Of a stretch of DNA of 64,000 nucleotides, positions 28,065-36,482 are shown piece by piece (within the stretch, counting starts at the first letter, position 1; every line of letters begins with the position of its first letter). The stretch is from Thermoflavimicrobium daqui. GTDB taxonomy: Bacteria; Bacillota; Bacilli; Thermoactinomycetales; Thermoactinomycetaceae. Where the stretch lies: assembly GCF_003313465.1 (NCBI RefSeq), contig NZ_KZ845665.1, forward strand, positions 248,001 to 312,000, written 5' to 3'. The notes under the pieces were generated by a model. The model had not been told where the DNA came from. It saw only the letters and a program-made list of their open reading frames with translations, and did not search any database. The position numbers and the translations under genes are program-made.

Positions 28065-29399
28065 ATGCTAAAAAAGATCAATAGTGTTCTGCTCATTTTC
28101 TGTTTATTCGCTTTTTGTTTTGCCCCTACTGCTTTAGCTTTCAGTTCGAGTCAACAGCCACAATATCATTCGACTGCGGAGCAAGCTGAAGAGGAATTGA
28201 AGATTAAGCCGAGTATCAATCCGCATCCCACTAATGATGAAGCAAGAAATCACTACCCTATTGTGTTGGTACATGGTTTGACAGGTTGGGGAAGAGATGA
28301 AATGTTGGGTTTCAAATATTGGGGCGGTATTCAGGATATTGAAAAAGATATGAAAAGCCATGGTTATGAAACATATACAGCTGCAGTGGGTCCAGTTTCA
28401 AGTAATTGGGATCGAGCTGTTGAACTATATGCACAGATTAAAGGTGGGAGAGTTGATTATGGAGAAGCCCATTCTAAAAAACATGGACATGCCCGATATG
28501 GTAGAACATACCCTGGACTATATCCAAAGTGGGGAGAAATAAATCCAGAGACGTCTATGATTTATAAAATTCACCTAATTGGGCATAGTTTGGGAGGACA
28601 GACGATTCGGGTGTTAAATCAACTTTTGGCACAGGGAGATGAAAATGAAAGACATGCTACACCTAAAGACGAATTATCTCCCTTGTTTAATGGAGAGAAT
28701 AAGCCGTGGATTCATAGTATCCTATCCATTGCTTCACCACATGATGGGTCTGCACTTACTTATAAGGTGAAAGAATTGATTCCACATCTTCAACAAATTG
28801 TAACATTAGCTGCATCGGCTACAGGCTCCAAAGATAATCCCATGTACGATTTCAAATTGGATCAATGGGGATTAAAAAGACTTCCTAATGAGCCCTTTGA
28901 TAGATATTATCAGCGTGTTCGGAATAGTTCCCTTTGGAAAACTTCAAAAGATACTGCTGAATGGGATTTAAAACCAGAAGGTGCCAAAGAGTTAAATGAT
29001 TGGGTTAAAGCCCAACCTAATGTGTATTACTTTTCTGTATCCGCAGAGCAAACCTATAAAAGCATCCTAACAGGACACCAGATTCCTGAGCCACTGATGA
29101 ATCCGCTTTTTCACCCTACATCGTATTTTTTAGGGTCGTATACGCAAATTGGACAAGGTAAAGTCCCTATTAACTCGGCTTGGTGGCGAAATGATGGCAT
29201 GGTTCATACTTCTTCGATGGATGGTCCAGCCACAGATCCGATTGTTTCCTATAATAAAGATGCGCAAAAAGGAGTGTGGAATCATCTGGGGATTATGCGT
29301 TCATATGACCATATCGACTTGATTGGCTTAGGAGTCAGAGATATGCGTGCATGGTATCGGGCATTAGGCAAGTTGTTGTACTCTTTATCAGCTCAGTAA
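28065..29399 (+). CDS. Secreted triacylglycerol lipase (family I.5/I.6-like)
   Basis: 444 residues with a Sec signal peptide (MLKKINSVLLIFCLFAFCFA, cleavage after ALA near residue 26). The mature enzyme has the oxyanion motif PIVLVHGLTGWGRDEM (about 65-80), a nucleophile elbow GHSLGG near 173-178, and the His/Asp-rich segment EAHSKKHGHARYGRTYPG that in Geobacillus lipases binds structural zinc. DGMVHTSSMDGPA and YDHIDLIGLG near the C-terminus carry candidate catalytic Asp and His. It hydrolyses lipids extracellularly. The nucleophile motif GHSLGG is closer to staphylococcal lipases than to the AHSQG of Geobacillus. SD GGAGGTG is about 10 bases from the ATG. Confidence 0.95.
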   Translation: MLKKINSVLLIFCLFAFCFAPTALAFSSSQQPQYHSTAEQAEEELKIKPSINPHPTNDEARNHYPIVLVHGLTGWGRDEMLGFKYWGGIQDIEKDMKSHGYETYTAAVGPVSSNWDRAVELYAQIKGGRVDYGEAHSKKHGHARYGRTYPGLYPKWGEINPETSMIYKIHLIGHSLGGQTIRVLNQLLAQGDENERHATPKDELSPLFNGENKPWIHSILSIASPHDGSALTYKVKELIPHLQQIVTLAASATGSKDNPMYDFKLDQWGLKRLPNEPFDRYYQRVRNSSLWKTSKDTAEWDLKPEGAKELNDWVKAQPNVYYFSVSAEQTYKSILTGHQIPEPLMNPLFHPTSYFLGSYTQIGQGKVPINSAWWRNDGMVHTSSMDGPATDPIVSYNKDAQKGVWNHLGIMRSYDHIDLIGLGVRDMRAWYRALGKLLYSLSAQ

Positions 29400-29528
29400 A
29401 GCCGATATGAATGGATATCTTGGAAAAGCATAATTTAATAGAATTGACTATATTATATATAAATTACTATATTAAAAGAGAGAATAAAATTTACACCATA
29501 AAAATGTGCTATATGAGGAGACATCTAG

Positions 29529-30275
29529 ATGAAAACATGGTTAAAAATAATAGGATTAGTCATATTTTTTATGATCGTTCCTGAACTTCTTTCTATCATA
29601 ACATTCCCTATCTTTTCAAGCATACTAAATTTACCCTTTGTGCCAGTTAATTTATTAAATGATGGTGTCACCTTTATCGTATTAGTCGCCATAGTGCTTT
29701 GGAGACGTCGTCGCCTTACAGAACCGATTTATCTGAATAAGCCAAAAACCTCTGTCCTGCTTTTAACGATTCCATTAGCTCTCGCCATGAATTTCTTTAG
29801 TGGGTATTTAATGGAGCTTTTACCCTTAGCGGAAGAGCAGAAGGCTATAGAAGAAATGTTTAAGCCCTTTGTTCAAGCACCATTGTGGATGGGAACTTTA
29901 TATTTCGGTGTATTTGCAGCATTAAATGAAGAGTTATTATTACGAGGACTTATCTATCATGAGTTAAGAAGAAAAATGTCAGTCATCGTTGCTGTGATCA
30001 TTCAAGGGGTTTTGTTTGGGATCATGCATGCAAACATTTATCAATTGATTTATACGAGTTTAATGGGTATTATTATTGGATTGGTCTATGTATGGACACG
30101 ATCCATTTGGGTTACGATGTCGATTCATTTTGTCAATAATTTTTATAGCCTTATTATCACTAAATATACAACGTTTAAGCTTACAGGAAGTATTCTATAT
30201 TTAGCTATTAGTTTATTAATGATTTTAGTGTTTCTGATTTGGATTTATCGAGCAGAGCATCGAAGACCTGCATAA
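29529..30275 (+). CDS. CPBP-family intramembrane metalloprotease (CAAX/Abi type)
   Basis: 248 residues with about seven hydrophobic segments. It contains the family's glutamate motif in LNEELLLRGLIYHELRRK (about 136-153) and a downstream histidine motif FGIMHAN (about 165-171) plus SIHFVNNFYS near 218. These residues form the active site of type II CAAX-like intramembrane proteases. Bacterial members serve bacteriocin immunity, peptide processing or membrane protein turnover; the role here is unknown. SD GAGGAG is 8 bases before the ATG. Confidence 0.9.
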   Translation: MKTWLKIIGLVIFFMIVPELLSIITFPIFSSILNLPFVPVNLLNDGVTFIVLVAIVLWRRRRLTEPIYLNKPKTSVLLLTIPLALAMNFFSGYLMELLPLAEEQKAIEEMFKPFVQAPLWMGTLYFGVFAALNEELLLRGLIYHELRRKMSVIVAVIIQGVLFGIMHANIYQLIYTSLMGIIIGLVYVWTRSIWVTMSIHFVNNFYSLIITKYTTFKLTGSILYLAISLLMILVFLIWIYRAEHRRPA

Positions 30276-30279
30276 ATCA

Positions 30280-30332
30280 TAAGAGAAAGGCTAAGGCAGC
30301 ATCATATTAGGATGTTCTCTTAGTCTTTTTTT
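30280..30332 (+). terminator. Probable terminator after the CPBP protease gene
   Basis: TAAGAGAA (30280-30287) pairs with TTCTCTTA (30315-30322) around a loop with a smaller hairpin, followed by a seven-T run. Confidence 0.6.
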
Positions 30333-30345
30333 ATTTTTTCAATAA

Positions 30346-30459
30346 AGTATTGATCTGAATGAGATTGACACAGTGATTCGTGAAGTTGACGTTGCAGAAG
30401 AATGGACAGAGGAGTTAACCAAAAAAGAAGTAAATTGGCTAGTAGCAAAAGCAGAATAG
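30346..30459 (+). pseudogene. Short orphan coding remnant
   Basis: A 37-codon open stretch reads DLNEIDTVIREVDVAEEW, then TEELTKKEVNWLVAKAE-stop. It looks like real, charged, protein-like coding sequence but has no ATG/GTG/TTG start or ribosome site and is preceded by a stop. It is probably the 3' end of a deleted gene. I do not recognise the protein. Confidence 0.35.
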
Positions 30460-30511
30460 GAAATAAGAATGTACGGATTGCTAATCAATTTGGTCATAAT
30501 AGTTAATTTTG

Positions 30512-30560
30512 TCAACAACCAGACCTAGCATCTGGAAGAGATACTAGGTTTGGTTGTTGA
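30512..30560. repeat. 17-bp inverted repeat (strong hairpin)
   Basis: TCAACAACCAGACCTAG (30512-30528) pairs with CTAGGTTTGGTTGTTGA (30544-30560) with one G-U pair and a 15-base loop. No T-run follows on either strand. It sits in the 460-bp gap before the PIG-L gene. It may be a relic terminator or small element; the rest of the gap shows no gene. Confidence 0.5.
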
Positions 30561-30735
30561 GAGGAATGACTTATTAATAAGTAACCGTTTTCATATGTAG
30601 AGGATAAATTTTCTCCAATTTTTGCGTTGTTACTTTGATTCGCGTAATATTCTATATTTGAATAATCGTTTCCATTTTGGTTTTATAGAATAGTAAGGTT
30701 ATTAATTATAATAAAACTGACAGGAGGCGAAAATT

Positions 30736-33282
30736 ATGGTAGTTGGGAAAAAACGTTTTAGGATTGCCATTTTACTCGTACTATTACTTGTTACCAGTGT
30801 GTTAATCCCTACAGGAGCCTTTGCTTCCGTACCAGCTAAAGAGAAAGATCAAGAGCTTTGGAAGGCACTTTTACCACTTGATACCGTGGTTAGTTTCATG
30901 AATACCGGAGCTCATCCAGATGATGAACAAAGTGCTTTACTTGCCTATTTATCTTTAGGGAAAGGGGTACGCTCTATCAGTCTCATCGCCAATAGAGGAG
31001 AGGGTGGGCAAAACGAGATTGGATCAGAGCTTTTTAATGGCTTAGGGATGATTCGTACCCGAGAACTTCAAGAGGCTTCGAAATTACTTAATATTCATCT
31101 TCTCCAATTAAGTGAGAAACCTGATGATTCTATTTTTGACTTTGGTTTTTCCAAGTCTCCAACAGAAACACTTGAAAAATGGGGAGAAAACCTTACGTAT
31201 GAACGATTAATTCGCAAGATCCGTGAAACTCGCCCTGATATTGTCATGCCTTCTTTTCTCGATGTACCATCGCAACATGGGCATCATCGGGCCATCAATC
31301 AGCTAACTGTGAAGGCATTTGAAGATGCAGCTAATCCTAATATTTTTCCGGAACATTTGAAACAAGGTCTTCAACCTTGGCAAGTGAAAAAACTCTATCT
31401 TCCTGGAGAGGACAAAACCACCACACTCAAATTTAACATTGGTGGAAAAGTAGATCCAATTTATGGGCTTACTTATCCTCAATTGGGTGAGGAATCTCGT
31501 AAGTATCATAAATCACAAGGAATGGGACGGGATCTTCCGATTGCTGATTACTATGTTTCGCTTCAGCTAGCGAAGTCGAAAGTAGGAAGTGTCGGAGCAG
31601 AAGAAACGATTTTTGATCATCTTCCATATGATTTTCAAGCATACAGTAAGAAAGTGAATAATACAAAGATTAAAAGTAAACTGATTCAATTACAAATGCA
31701 ATACGAAACGACAATCAAAAGTTATCCTGATCATGTCACTGTAACCAAAAACGTACAAAAGGCCTTAAAGTTGACACGTCAATTAATGAAAGATTTAAGA
31801 AAGCATCCGCTCTCAAATGATTTACAATCCGATCTCTTATATCGTCTTCAAGTAAAAGAAAAGCAACTTGAGCATGCCAGTGCAGTTGCTTCCAAAGTAC
31901 AAGTATCTCTCAATGTCGGGGATGGTGTTTGGACTCTAGGTTCAACCAAAAATGTTTCAATACAAGTGCAAAACCACAGTGTGACCACACTTGCAAATAT
32001 TCAAGTGAAACCTGTTTTTGCGAATAATGGATGGAAAGCAAGTACAAAATCATTTATTAGACATCTTAAAGCTGGAGATCATCTGACGATCTCTTCGAAT
32101 ATCACGGCTCCTGCTAAAAGTGACTCTTTTTATGAGCCTTACCAACCATCCGCTGTACAATTTGACGTAAGCTATAAGCTATATGGCGAAACCGTTACCA
32201 AGCGGGTTTCCGTAGATTCTTTAAAACAAACGGTTGCCTTGTTACCTGATTGGGGACTATTGCTTACTCCAGAGTCGGGGATCATTAATACAGAGAAACA
32301 GCAAGATATCAAAAAAGTAACAGTTCAAGTAACAAACTACCTGCAAGGAGCCAATAAGGGAACACTGGAATTAGAATTACCAAAAGGCTGGAAAGCAGAA
32401 CCAAGTGTGCAAACAGTCGAATTCCATAAGTTTTTAGAGAAGAAAAATGTAACCTTTACCATCACAACCAAAGCTGGATTTGGAGAACAAAATGTCCAAC
32501 TTCCAGTCATAGCAAAAGTAAACGGTAAAGCATTCTCTAAGCAAGTACAACCCATCTCCTATCCTCATATAGGAACGGTCTATTATGTTCGAGATGCTAA
32601 GATAACTTTTACTGGAGTTTCTTTAAAATTTGATCCAGATCGAAAGATTGGCTATATCGAAAGCGGTTTTGATAATACAGCGAATGCTTTACGAGAAGCT
32701 GGACTTCAAATTCATTCTCTAACTGAAACGGATATTAAGTCTGGCGACCTAAGTCAGTATGATACGATCGTTGTCGGGATTCGTGCTTATCTCTCGCGTA
32801 AAGATCTTCTAGAAAATAATCAAAGATTGCTAGACTATGTGAAAAATGGTGGACATGTGGTTATGCAGTATCATAAGCCCGGGGATAATTGGAAACCAGA
32901 ATTAGCTCCATACCCGCTAATTCCCGGAAACCCACCTATTAACTGGCGTGTTACTGATGAGAATGCGCCTGTCACCTTTCTAGATCCAAATCATCCGATT
33001 ATCAAAGGCCCTAATTTAATTACTTCTAAGGACTTTGATAACTGGGTACAAGAGAGAGCAGTATATTTCCCATCTACATGGGATTCGGAAAACTATCATC
33101 CACTCTTCTCCATGTCAGATCCAGGAGAAAAGCCATTTAATAGTGGTGTGTTAGTAGCAAACTATGGAAAAGGAACTTATATTTATACCAGTCTGGTACT
33201 TTATCGTGAAATTCAATCACAAGTACCTGGTGGTTATCGTCTGATGGTCAATCTCATTGAGTATCCACAAAAATCATCATAG
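30736..33282 (+). CDS. Secreted PIG-L family deacetylase with C-terminal ThuA-like domain
   Basis: 848 residues with a signal peptide (hydrophobic stretch about 8-24, cleavage near AFA-SVP). Residues about 50-260 are a LmbE/PIG-L zinc deacetylase: GAHPDDEQS (about 58-66) and HGHHRA near 182 supply metal ligands; such enzymes N-deacetylate GlcNAc-type sugars. A helical linker (about 300-390) is followed by beta-rich repeats resembling NPCBM-associated NEW3 modules (about 390-610). Residues about 640-840 resemble a ThuA/glutamine-amidotransferase-like fold (YDTIVVGIRAYLSRKD, NGGHVVMQYHKPGD). As a secreted enzyme it probably acts on cell-surface or environmental glycans, not on bacillithiol synthesis. 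SD AGGAGGC. It is followed by a strong bidirectional terminator. Confidence 0.85.
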   Translation: MVVGKKRFRIAILLVLLLVTSVLIPTGAFASVPAKEKDQELWKALLPLDTVVSFMNTGAHPDDEQSALLAYLSLGKGVRSISLIANRGEGGQNEIGSELFNGLGMIRTRELQEASKLLNIHLLQLSEKPDDSIFDFGFSKSPTETLEKWGENLTYERLIRKIRETRPDIVMPSFLDVPSQHGHHRAINQLTVKAFEDAANPNIFPEHLKQGLQPWQVKKLYLPGEDKTTTLKFNIGGKVDPIYGLTYPQLGEESRKYHKSQGMGRDLPIADYYVSLQLAKSKVGSVGAEETIFDHLPYDFQAYSKKVNNTKIKSKLIQLQMQYETTIKSYPDHVTVTKNVQKALKLTRQLMKDLRKHPLSNDLQSDLLYRLQVKEKQLEHASAVASKVQVSLNVGDGVWTLGSTKNVSIQVQNHSVTTLANIQVKPVFANNGWKASTKSFIRHLKAGDHLTISSNITAPAKSDSFYEPYQPSAVQFDVSYKLYGETVTKRVSVDSLKQTVALLPDWGLLLTPESGIINTEKQQDIKKVTVQVTNYLQGANKGTLELELPKGWKAEPSVQTVEFHKFLEKKNVTFTITTKAGFGEQNVQLPVIAKVNGKAFSKQVQPISYPHIGTVYYVRDAKITFTGVSLKFDPDRKIGYIESGFDNTANALREAGLQIHSLTETDIKSGDLSQYDTIVVGIRAYLSRKDLLENNQRLLDYVKNGGHVVMQYHKPGDNWKPELAPYPLIPGNPPINWRVTDENAPVTFLDPNHPIIKGPNLITSKDFDNWVQERAVYFPSTWDSENYHPLFSMSDPGEKPFNSGVLVANYGKGTYIYTSLVLYREIQSQVPGGYRLMVNLIEYPQKSS

Positions 33283-33285
33283 TAT

Positions 33286-33323
33286 GAAAAAACTAGACTC
33301 TGTTTTTAGAGTCTAGTTTTTTC
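33286..33323. terminator. Bidirectional terminator
   Basis: GAAAAAACTAGACTCT (33286-33301) pairs perfectly with AGAGTCTAGTTTTTTC (33308-33323): a 16-bp stem with A/T runs on both sides. Confidence 0.92.
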
Positions 33324-33369
33324 TATTCAGTATAATCGGTAAAAAATATATCGATTATTTGGTTAATTT

Positions 33370-33378
33370 TGGTATAAT
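33370..33378 (+). promoter_or_regulatory. Extended -10 promoter for the coiled-coil gene
   Basis: TGGTATAAT (33370-33378) fits TGnTATAAT exactly; no good -35 is visible. Transcription from here would start near 33385, only a few bases before an upstream ATG at 33391, favouring the ATG at 33412. Confidence 0.55.
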
Positions 33379-33411
33379 GCAAATATTAGAATGGAGGTGG
33401 CCAGGATAAAT

Positions 33412-33924
33412 ATGGAAGAGAAAATGGATCATTTATTTAAAGAAATGGGCTTGTTAAAAATGAATATGAATGAAATACAAGAAACGATGGCTATAAAGGA
33501 TGAAGTTGAAGCAGTAGCACGTACCTTAGAAATGATAGCGCTTGGTACTTCAGAGGAAGCAGCTGCAACGGTAGAAGATAAGGCGGAGGCTGGTTATGTC
33601 ATACTACAATCTTTATTTCATGGATTAGAGATGCGAACAAATAAGAGATTTGATCAATTGGATACAAAAGTACAGGAAATTCAAACCGATATAAAGCAAC
33701 AAGAGAAGCAGATCCAAAAACTCCAAACTGAGGTCAAGCAGCATAATCAGCAAATGATTAATATGCAGATGAGTATAAATACACTGGCTGAATCAATGAA
33801 TAACAATATGAAAATCCAAGTAGAACGATTTGATCAGATTTTTGATATGATGCGGAGTTGGGTAACAAAACAAACTGAAATAGAGGATACAATTGTAGCT
33901 TTGAAACGTTCGATTGAAGATTAA
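33412..33924 (+). CDS. Coiled-coil protein of unknown function
   Basis: 170 residues from ATG 33412; an in-frame ATG at 33391 is itself part of the GGAGGTGG ribosome site and is less likely. No signal peptide or membrane span. The sequence is strongly heptad-patterned: residues about 5-30 (MDHLFKEMGLLKMNMNEI) and about 75-165 (RFDQLDTKVQEIQTDIKQ and onward), with a short Ala/Glu-rich segment between. The distal half resembles the repeated RxDxLxxKVxxIQ pattern of phage-associated and chromosome-tethered coiled coils. I do not recognise a specific family. It has its own promoter and terminator. Confidence 0.7.
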   Translation: MEEKMDHLFKEMGLLKMNMNEIQETMAIKDEVEAVARTLEMIALGTSEEAAATVEDKAEAGYVILQSLFHGLEMRTNKRFDQLDTKVQEIQTDIKQQEKQIQKLQTEVKQHNQQMINMQMSINTLAESMNNNMKIQVERFDQIFDMMRSWVTKQTEIEDTIVALKRSIED

Positions 33925-33969
33925 TTAGATAGATATAAATTTAGACAGCATTAAGATGATGCATTCGCT

Positions 33970-33996
33970 AGTTCCTATCATGTAGGAGCTTTTTTA
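33970..33996 (+). terminator. Terminator after the coiled-coil gene
   Basis: AGTTCCTA (33970-33977) pairs with TAGGAGCT (33983-33990; one G-U), followed by six T. In the gap to 34283 there is an orphan AAAGGAGGT ribosome site near 34189 with no reading frame after it, suggesting that a gene start has decayed there. Confidence 0.75.
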
Positions 33997-34283
33997 TTTA
34001 TAACGAAGTTAATATAAAAATGATAAATAAAAATATTCATCATTAAAAATTTTTAGTATTTTTTAATAAGTTGGGCTTGATTATTTAAAAGAGACCATGT
34101 TTTTTAGAAAAGAAAGGAATAAGGATACTATAAATTGCAACTGTGCACCTAATATTACATCTATTATGAATTGAAGTGAAATAATGAAAAGGAGGTACAT
34201 ATAGTTTCATAAAATAAAATTTAAAATAAAGCAGATGATATTTAACCAATTTTAAAGATAATAAATTTATGGAGGTTATCGTA

Positions 34284-34842
34284 TTGGGAAACTTAGAAGA
34301 AACATATGATGTGATTATTATTGGATCAGGTTTAGGTGGCTTAACAGCAGGTGCATTATTAGCACAAGCTGGTGCTACTGAAGAAGATTAAATTTTTAGA
34401 AGTAGATCCGATGTATCGTTTGGTTTTAGGAAATTATCGTTATGATATACCTGCAAATATAGATCAATTAGCTCAAAAGATGGGGAAATGGTTCCCAGAA
34501 GATCAACAAGCAATTAAAGAAACTCTATTAGAAATCAAACAAATAGGTAATTTCATTTTTGGGAATAGTTATGAGAAAAGTGAAACTATTTCTAAAAAAG
34601 TGTTTGACATCATGGGGATGTTTTTTGCAGAATATCTGGATAACCGCTTTAAGCATCCACATGCTTCCAAAGTACTAGGCTCCTTACATCCATATGCAGG
34701 AGTTCCTATGAACGAGTTATCTGCTCTTTTTATGATGTGTGTGATTACCTCTTATCAAGGTGGGGCATTTTATCCTCGTGGAGGCTAGCAAAAAATGGTA
34801 AATATTTTAAGGGATTATATTCAGGAATAAGGTGGGGAATTG
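34284..34842 (+). pseudogene. Decayed CrtI/RetSat-type FAD-dependent oxidoreductase
   Basis: TTG start at 34284 behind TGGAGG gives MGNLEETYDVIIIGSGLGGL, then TAGALLAQAGA: an intact dinucleotide-binding GxGxxG start of a phytoene-desaturase/retinol-saturase-like enzyme. After 34380 an out-of-frame deletion joins it to a middle section in another frame (from 34372: KIKFLEVDPMYRLVLGNYRY ... SYQGGAFYPRGG), ending in TAG at 34786. That TAG replaces the expected Ser of the YPRGGS motif, and in-frame QKMVNILRDYIQE continues to a further stop. The IS200/IS605 remnant then begins and the C-terminal half is missing. Clearly non-functional. Confidence 0.8.
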
Positions 34843-35228
34843 ACACTCCCACGGCTGAGGCCGATGGGATTCTTGGGTAGTTAGCGTTCGCAGTCCGTTT
34901 CCGTTTTGAACAACTCCCAAGTTCAGGGGTGTGTCATCACCCCGTCCCATGCAGTTAGAAATGTACCCACATAGGCGGAACGCCTATCACCAGCGTTCTA
35001 GTTCCTTTTCACTCACTCTCATGATTTTACCTAGTGGGAAAGACTTGTTCGCCACTAGAACCCCATACCATGACGTACTTAGGAACAAAACCTACTATAA
35101 GTAGGATGAGCACCGTTCATGTATTCGATTATACAGAAAATTGTTGCTCTAAGCAATCCCAAAAAGGGATTACCGAGCAACGCAGTCTTTCATCCCACGA
35201 TTGAAACCGTGGGCTTTCAGCCCGCAAT
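34841..35228 (-). mobile_element. tnpB-less IS200/IS605-family remnant
   Basis: About 390 bp. The plus-strand left edge (TTGACACTCCCACGGCTGAG then GCCGATGGG) is the typical subterminal hairpin at the right end of TnpB-type elements. The other edge (ATCCCACGATTGAAACCGTG then GGCTTTCAGCCC, 35183-35223) is a left-end palindrome, with a second hairpin GTTGCTC/GAGCAAC at about 35144-35181. Orientation is therefore minus. No transposase frame remains; a 23-codon open stretch near 34995-35070 on the minus strand could be a tnpB scrap. The 34841-34960 part has the position and hairpins expected of an omega-RNA 3' end. It may be mobilised in trans or be dead. Confidence 0.7.
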
Positions 35229-35264
35229 ACCTGTAAGTGAATAAGATTCTATTTCAATTTCTAC

Positions 35265-36170
35265 CTAAAGTTCTGGATCCGATGAATTACTATTCGCTAT
35301 CTTTTGTATAATATATTTCTTGCCTTTTGCTTCGATGGTAACTTTATCAATGTCTAATTCGGCTAGTTGTTCAATGAATCCTTGGAGTTTGGAATGATGG
35401 AAATTAGCTTCCCTGTTTTGCTCATAACTTTTTTTAGGTTTTAGTTTTTCGATTGTGCGTAAGTCTGTTTGTACATTTCCCTCTACTTTTTCTTCTGATT
35501 GATTTTGCGAATGCATAGTAGAGCTATAATGATCATCACTAATGGTCCCCTCTACATTTAGATCAATTGCATTGCCATTGATCTCCCCAAAAACCTCCAA
35601 CTTTAAGGGTTGAACTTTGTCTATCTTAACATGGTTGTTCTTGGATAAGAAAACATCATCTTCAGAAGGAATGACATGGTTTGTACTAGGTAAATCTGTA
35701 GGAATATCTGAGAAATCAATTTTTCTCTCGATTTTTTTGGTCGGTGTGATTAATATGGAGGAGTTTGTTGGTTTTTTTGTGGTGGCTTTTACTTTATGGA
35801 TCACTTTTGATTTTAGATGAGTTTTTTGTTTGATGGGCTCCTGAACTATCTTCATTTCTTTGGTAGGAACGAAAGGATGTTTTTCTTTTAATGATGGTGT
35901 CACATTGATTGCTGGCTTTAGTGTAGGAAGAGGACTAGGAGAAGGAACATGGCTATAGATAGACGAATTGGGTGGCATAGCCGAAGCCGTTGCTGAAGAG
36001 ACTAAAGCTAGACTAAGTGTAACAAGAGGAAGCCATGGTGATTTCAACTTTTCGAACTTATGAAGCAGAGATTTTATGGTATTTTTTCGATAGGATAGTT
36101 CATCAGTAGCAAAAAACTCCAGCTGTTTCATTGGGGGGAGCTCAAAAAAGTTTTTCTCATTTCTATCCAT
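35265..36170 (-). CDS. Membrane-anchored Pro/Ser/Thr-rich protein of unknown function
   Basis: 301 residues. Residues 1-42 are cytoplasmic and charged (ELPPMKQLEFFATDELSYRK), about 45-65 a single membrane span (PWLPLVTLSLALVSSATASA), then a long low-complexity Pro/Thr/Lys outside region (about 70-170), and a C-terminal segment with QGFIEQLAELDIDKVTIEAK. SD GGAGGT precedes the ATG on the minus strand. No known domain is recognised. The layout resembles the RsgI type of anti-sigma protein (short inside part, one span, extended outside part), but no partner sigma factor is adjacent, so this is only an analogy. Confidence 0.7.
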   Translation of the reverse strand: MDRNEKNFFELPPMKQLEFFATDELSYRKNTIKSLLHKFEKLKSPWLPLVTLSLALVSSATASAMPPNSSIYSHVPSPSPLPTLKPAINVTPSLKEKHPFVPTKEMKIVQEPIKQKTHLKSKVIHKVKATTKKPTNSSILITPTKKIERKIDFSDIPTDLPSTNHVIPSEDDVFLSKNNHVKIDKVQPLKLEVFGEINGNAIDLNVEGTISDDHYSSTMHSQNQSEEKVEGNVQTDLRTIEKLKPKKSYEQNREANFHHSKLQGFIEQLAELDIDKVTIEAKGKKYIIQKIANSNSSDPEL

Positions 36171-36482
36171 TGCAAAACCTCCATTCTTTCGATTACCTAT
36201 AATTTCTAATTAATCTAATTATTCCCTCCCGTGATTTGAAACAAAAATTTTCTTCGTTATTTTACTTAACCATCGTTTTATAAGGTTTATTCTCGTATAA
36301 AATAATAGAAGGTGTATGGCTGTATTCATCATTGAGCCTATACAAATGAATCGAGTTGTTCTTGTCTATGATTATAAAATCTAGGCAGTGAGATTGAGTA
36401 GAAAATGATGAGTGGCTGTTCTAGAAAACAGTCTCAATGAGAAATAACATAAGTCGTGGGAAGGAAAAGGGAACGATGCTAA
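36171..36482. other. 312-bp intergenic region between divergent genes
   Basis: AT-rich. It should hold the promoters of both flanking genes, but I see no convincing hexamer pair, operator or RNA gene. SD GGAGGT for the left gene lies at its left end and GGAAAAGGGA for the right gene at its right end. Confidence 0.5.

Noticed and set aside
34372-34788. Treating this frame as an intact 138-residue gene
   Set aside because: It is the middle of a CrtI/RetSat-type enzyme, entered after an out-of-frame deletion and ended by a stop inside the YPRGGS motif.
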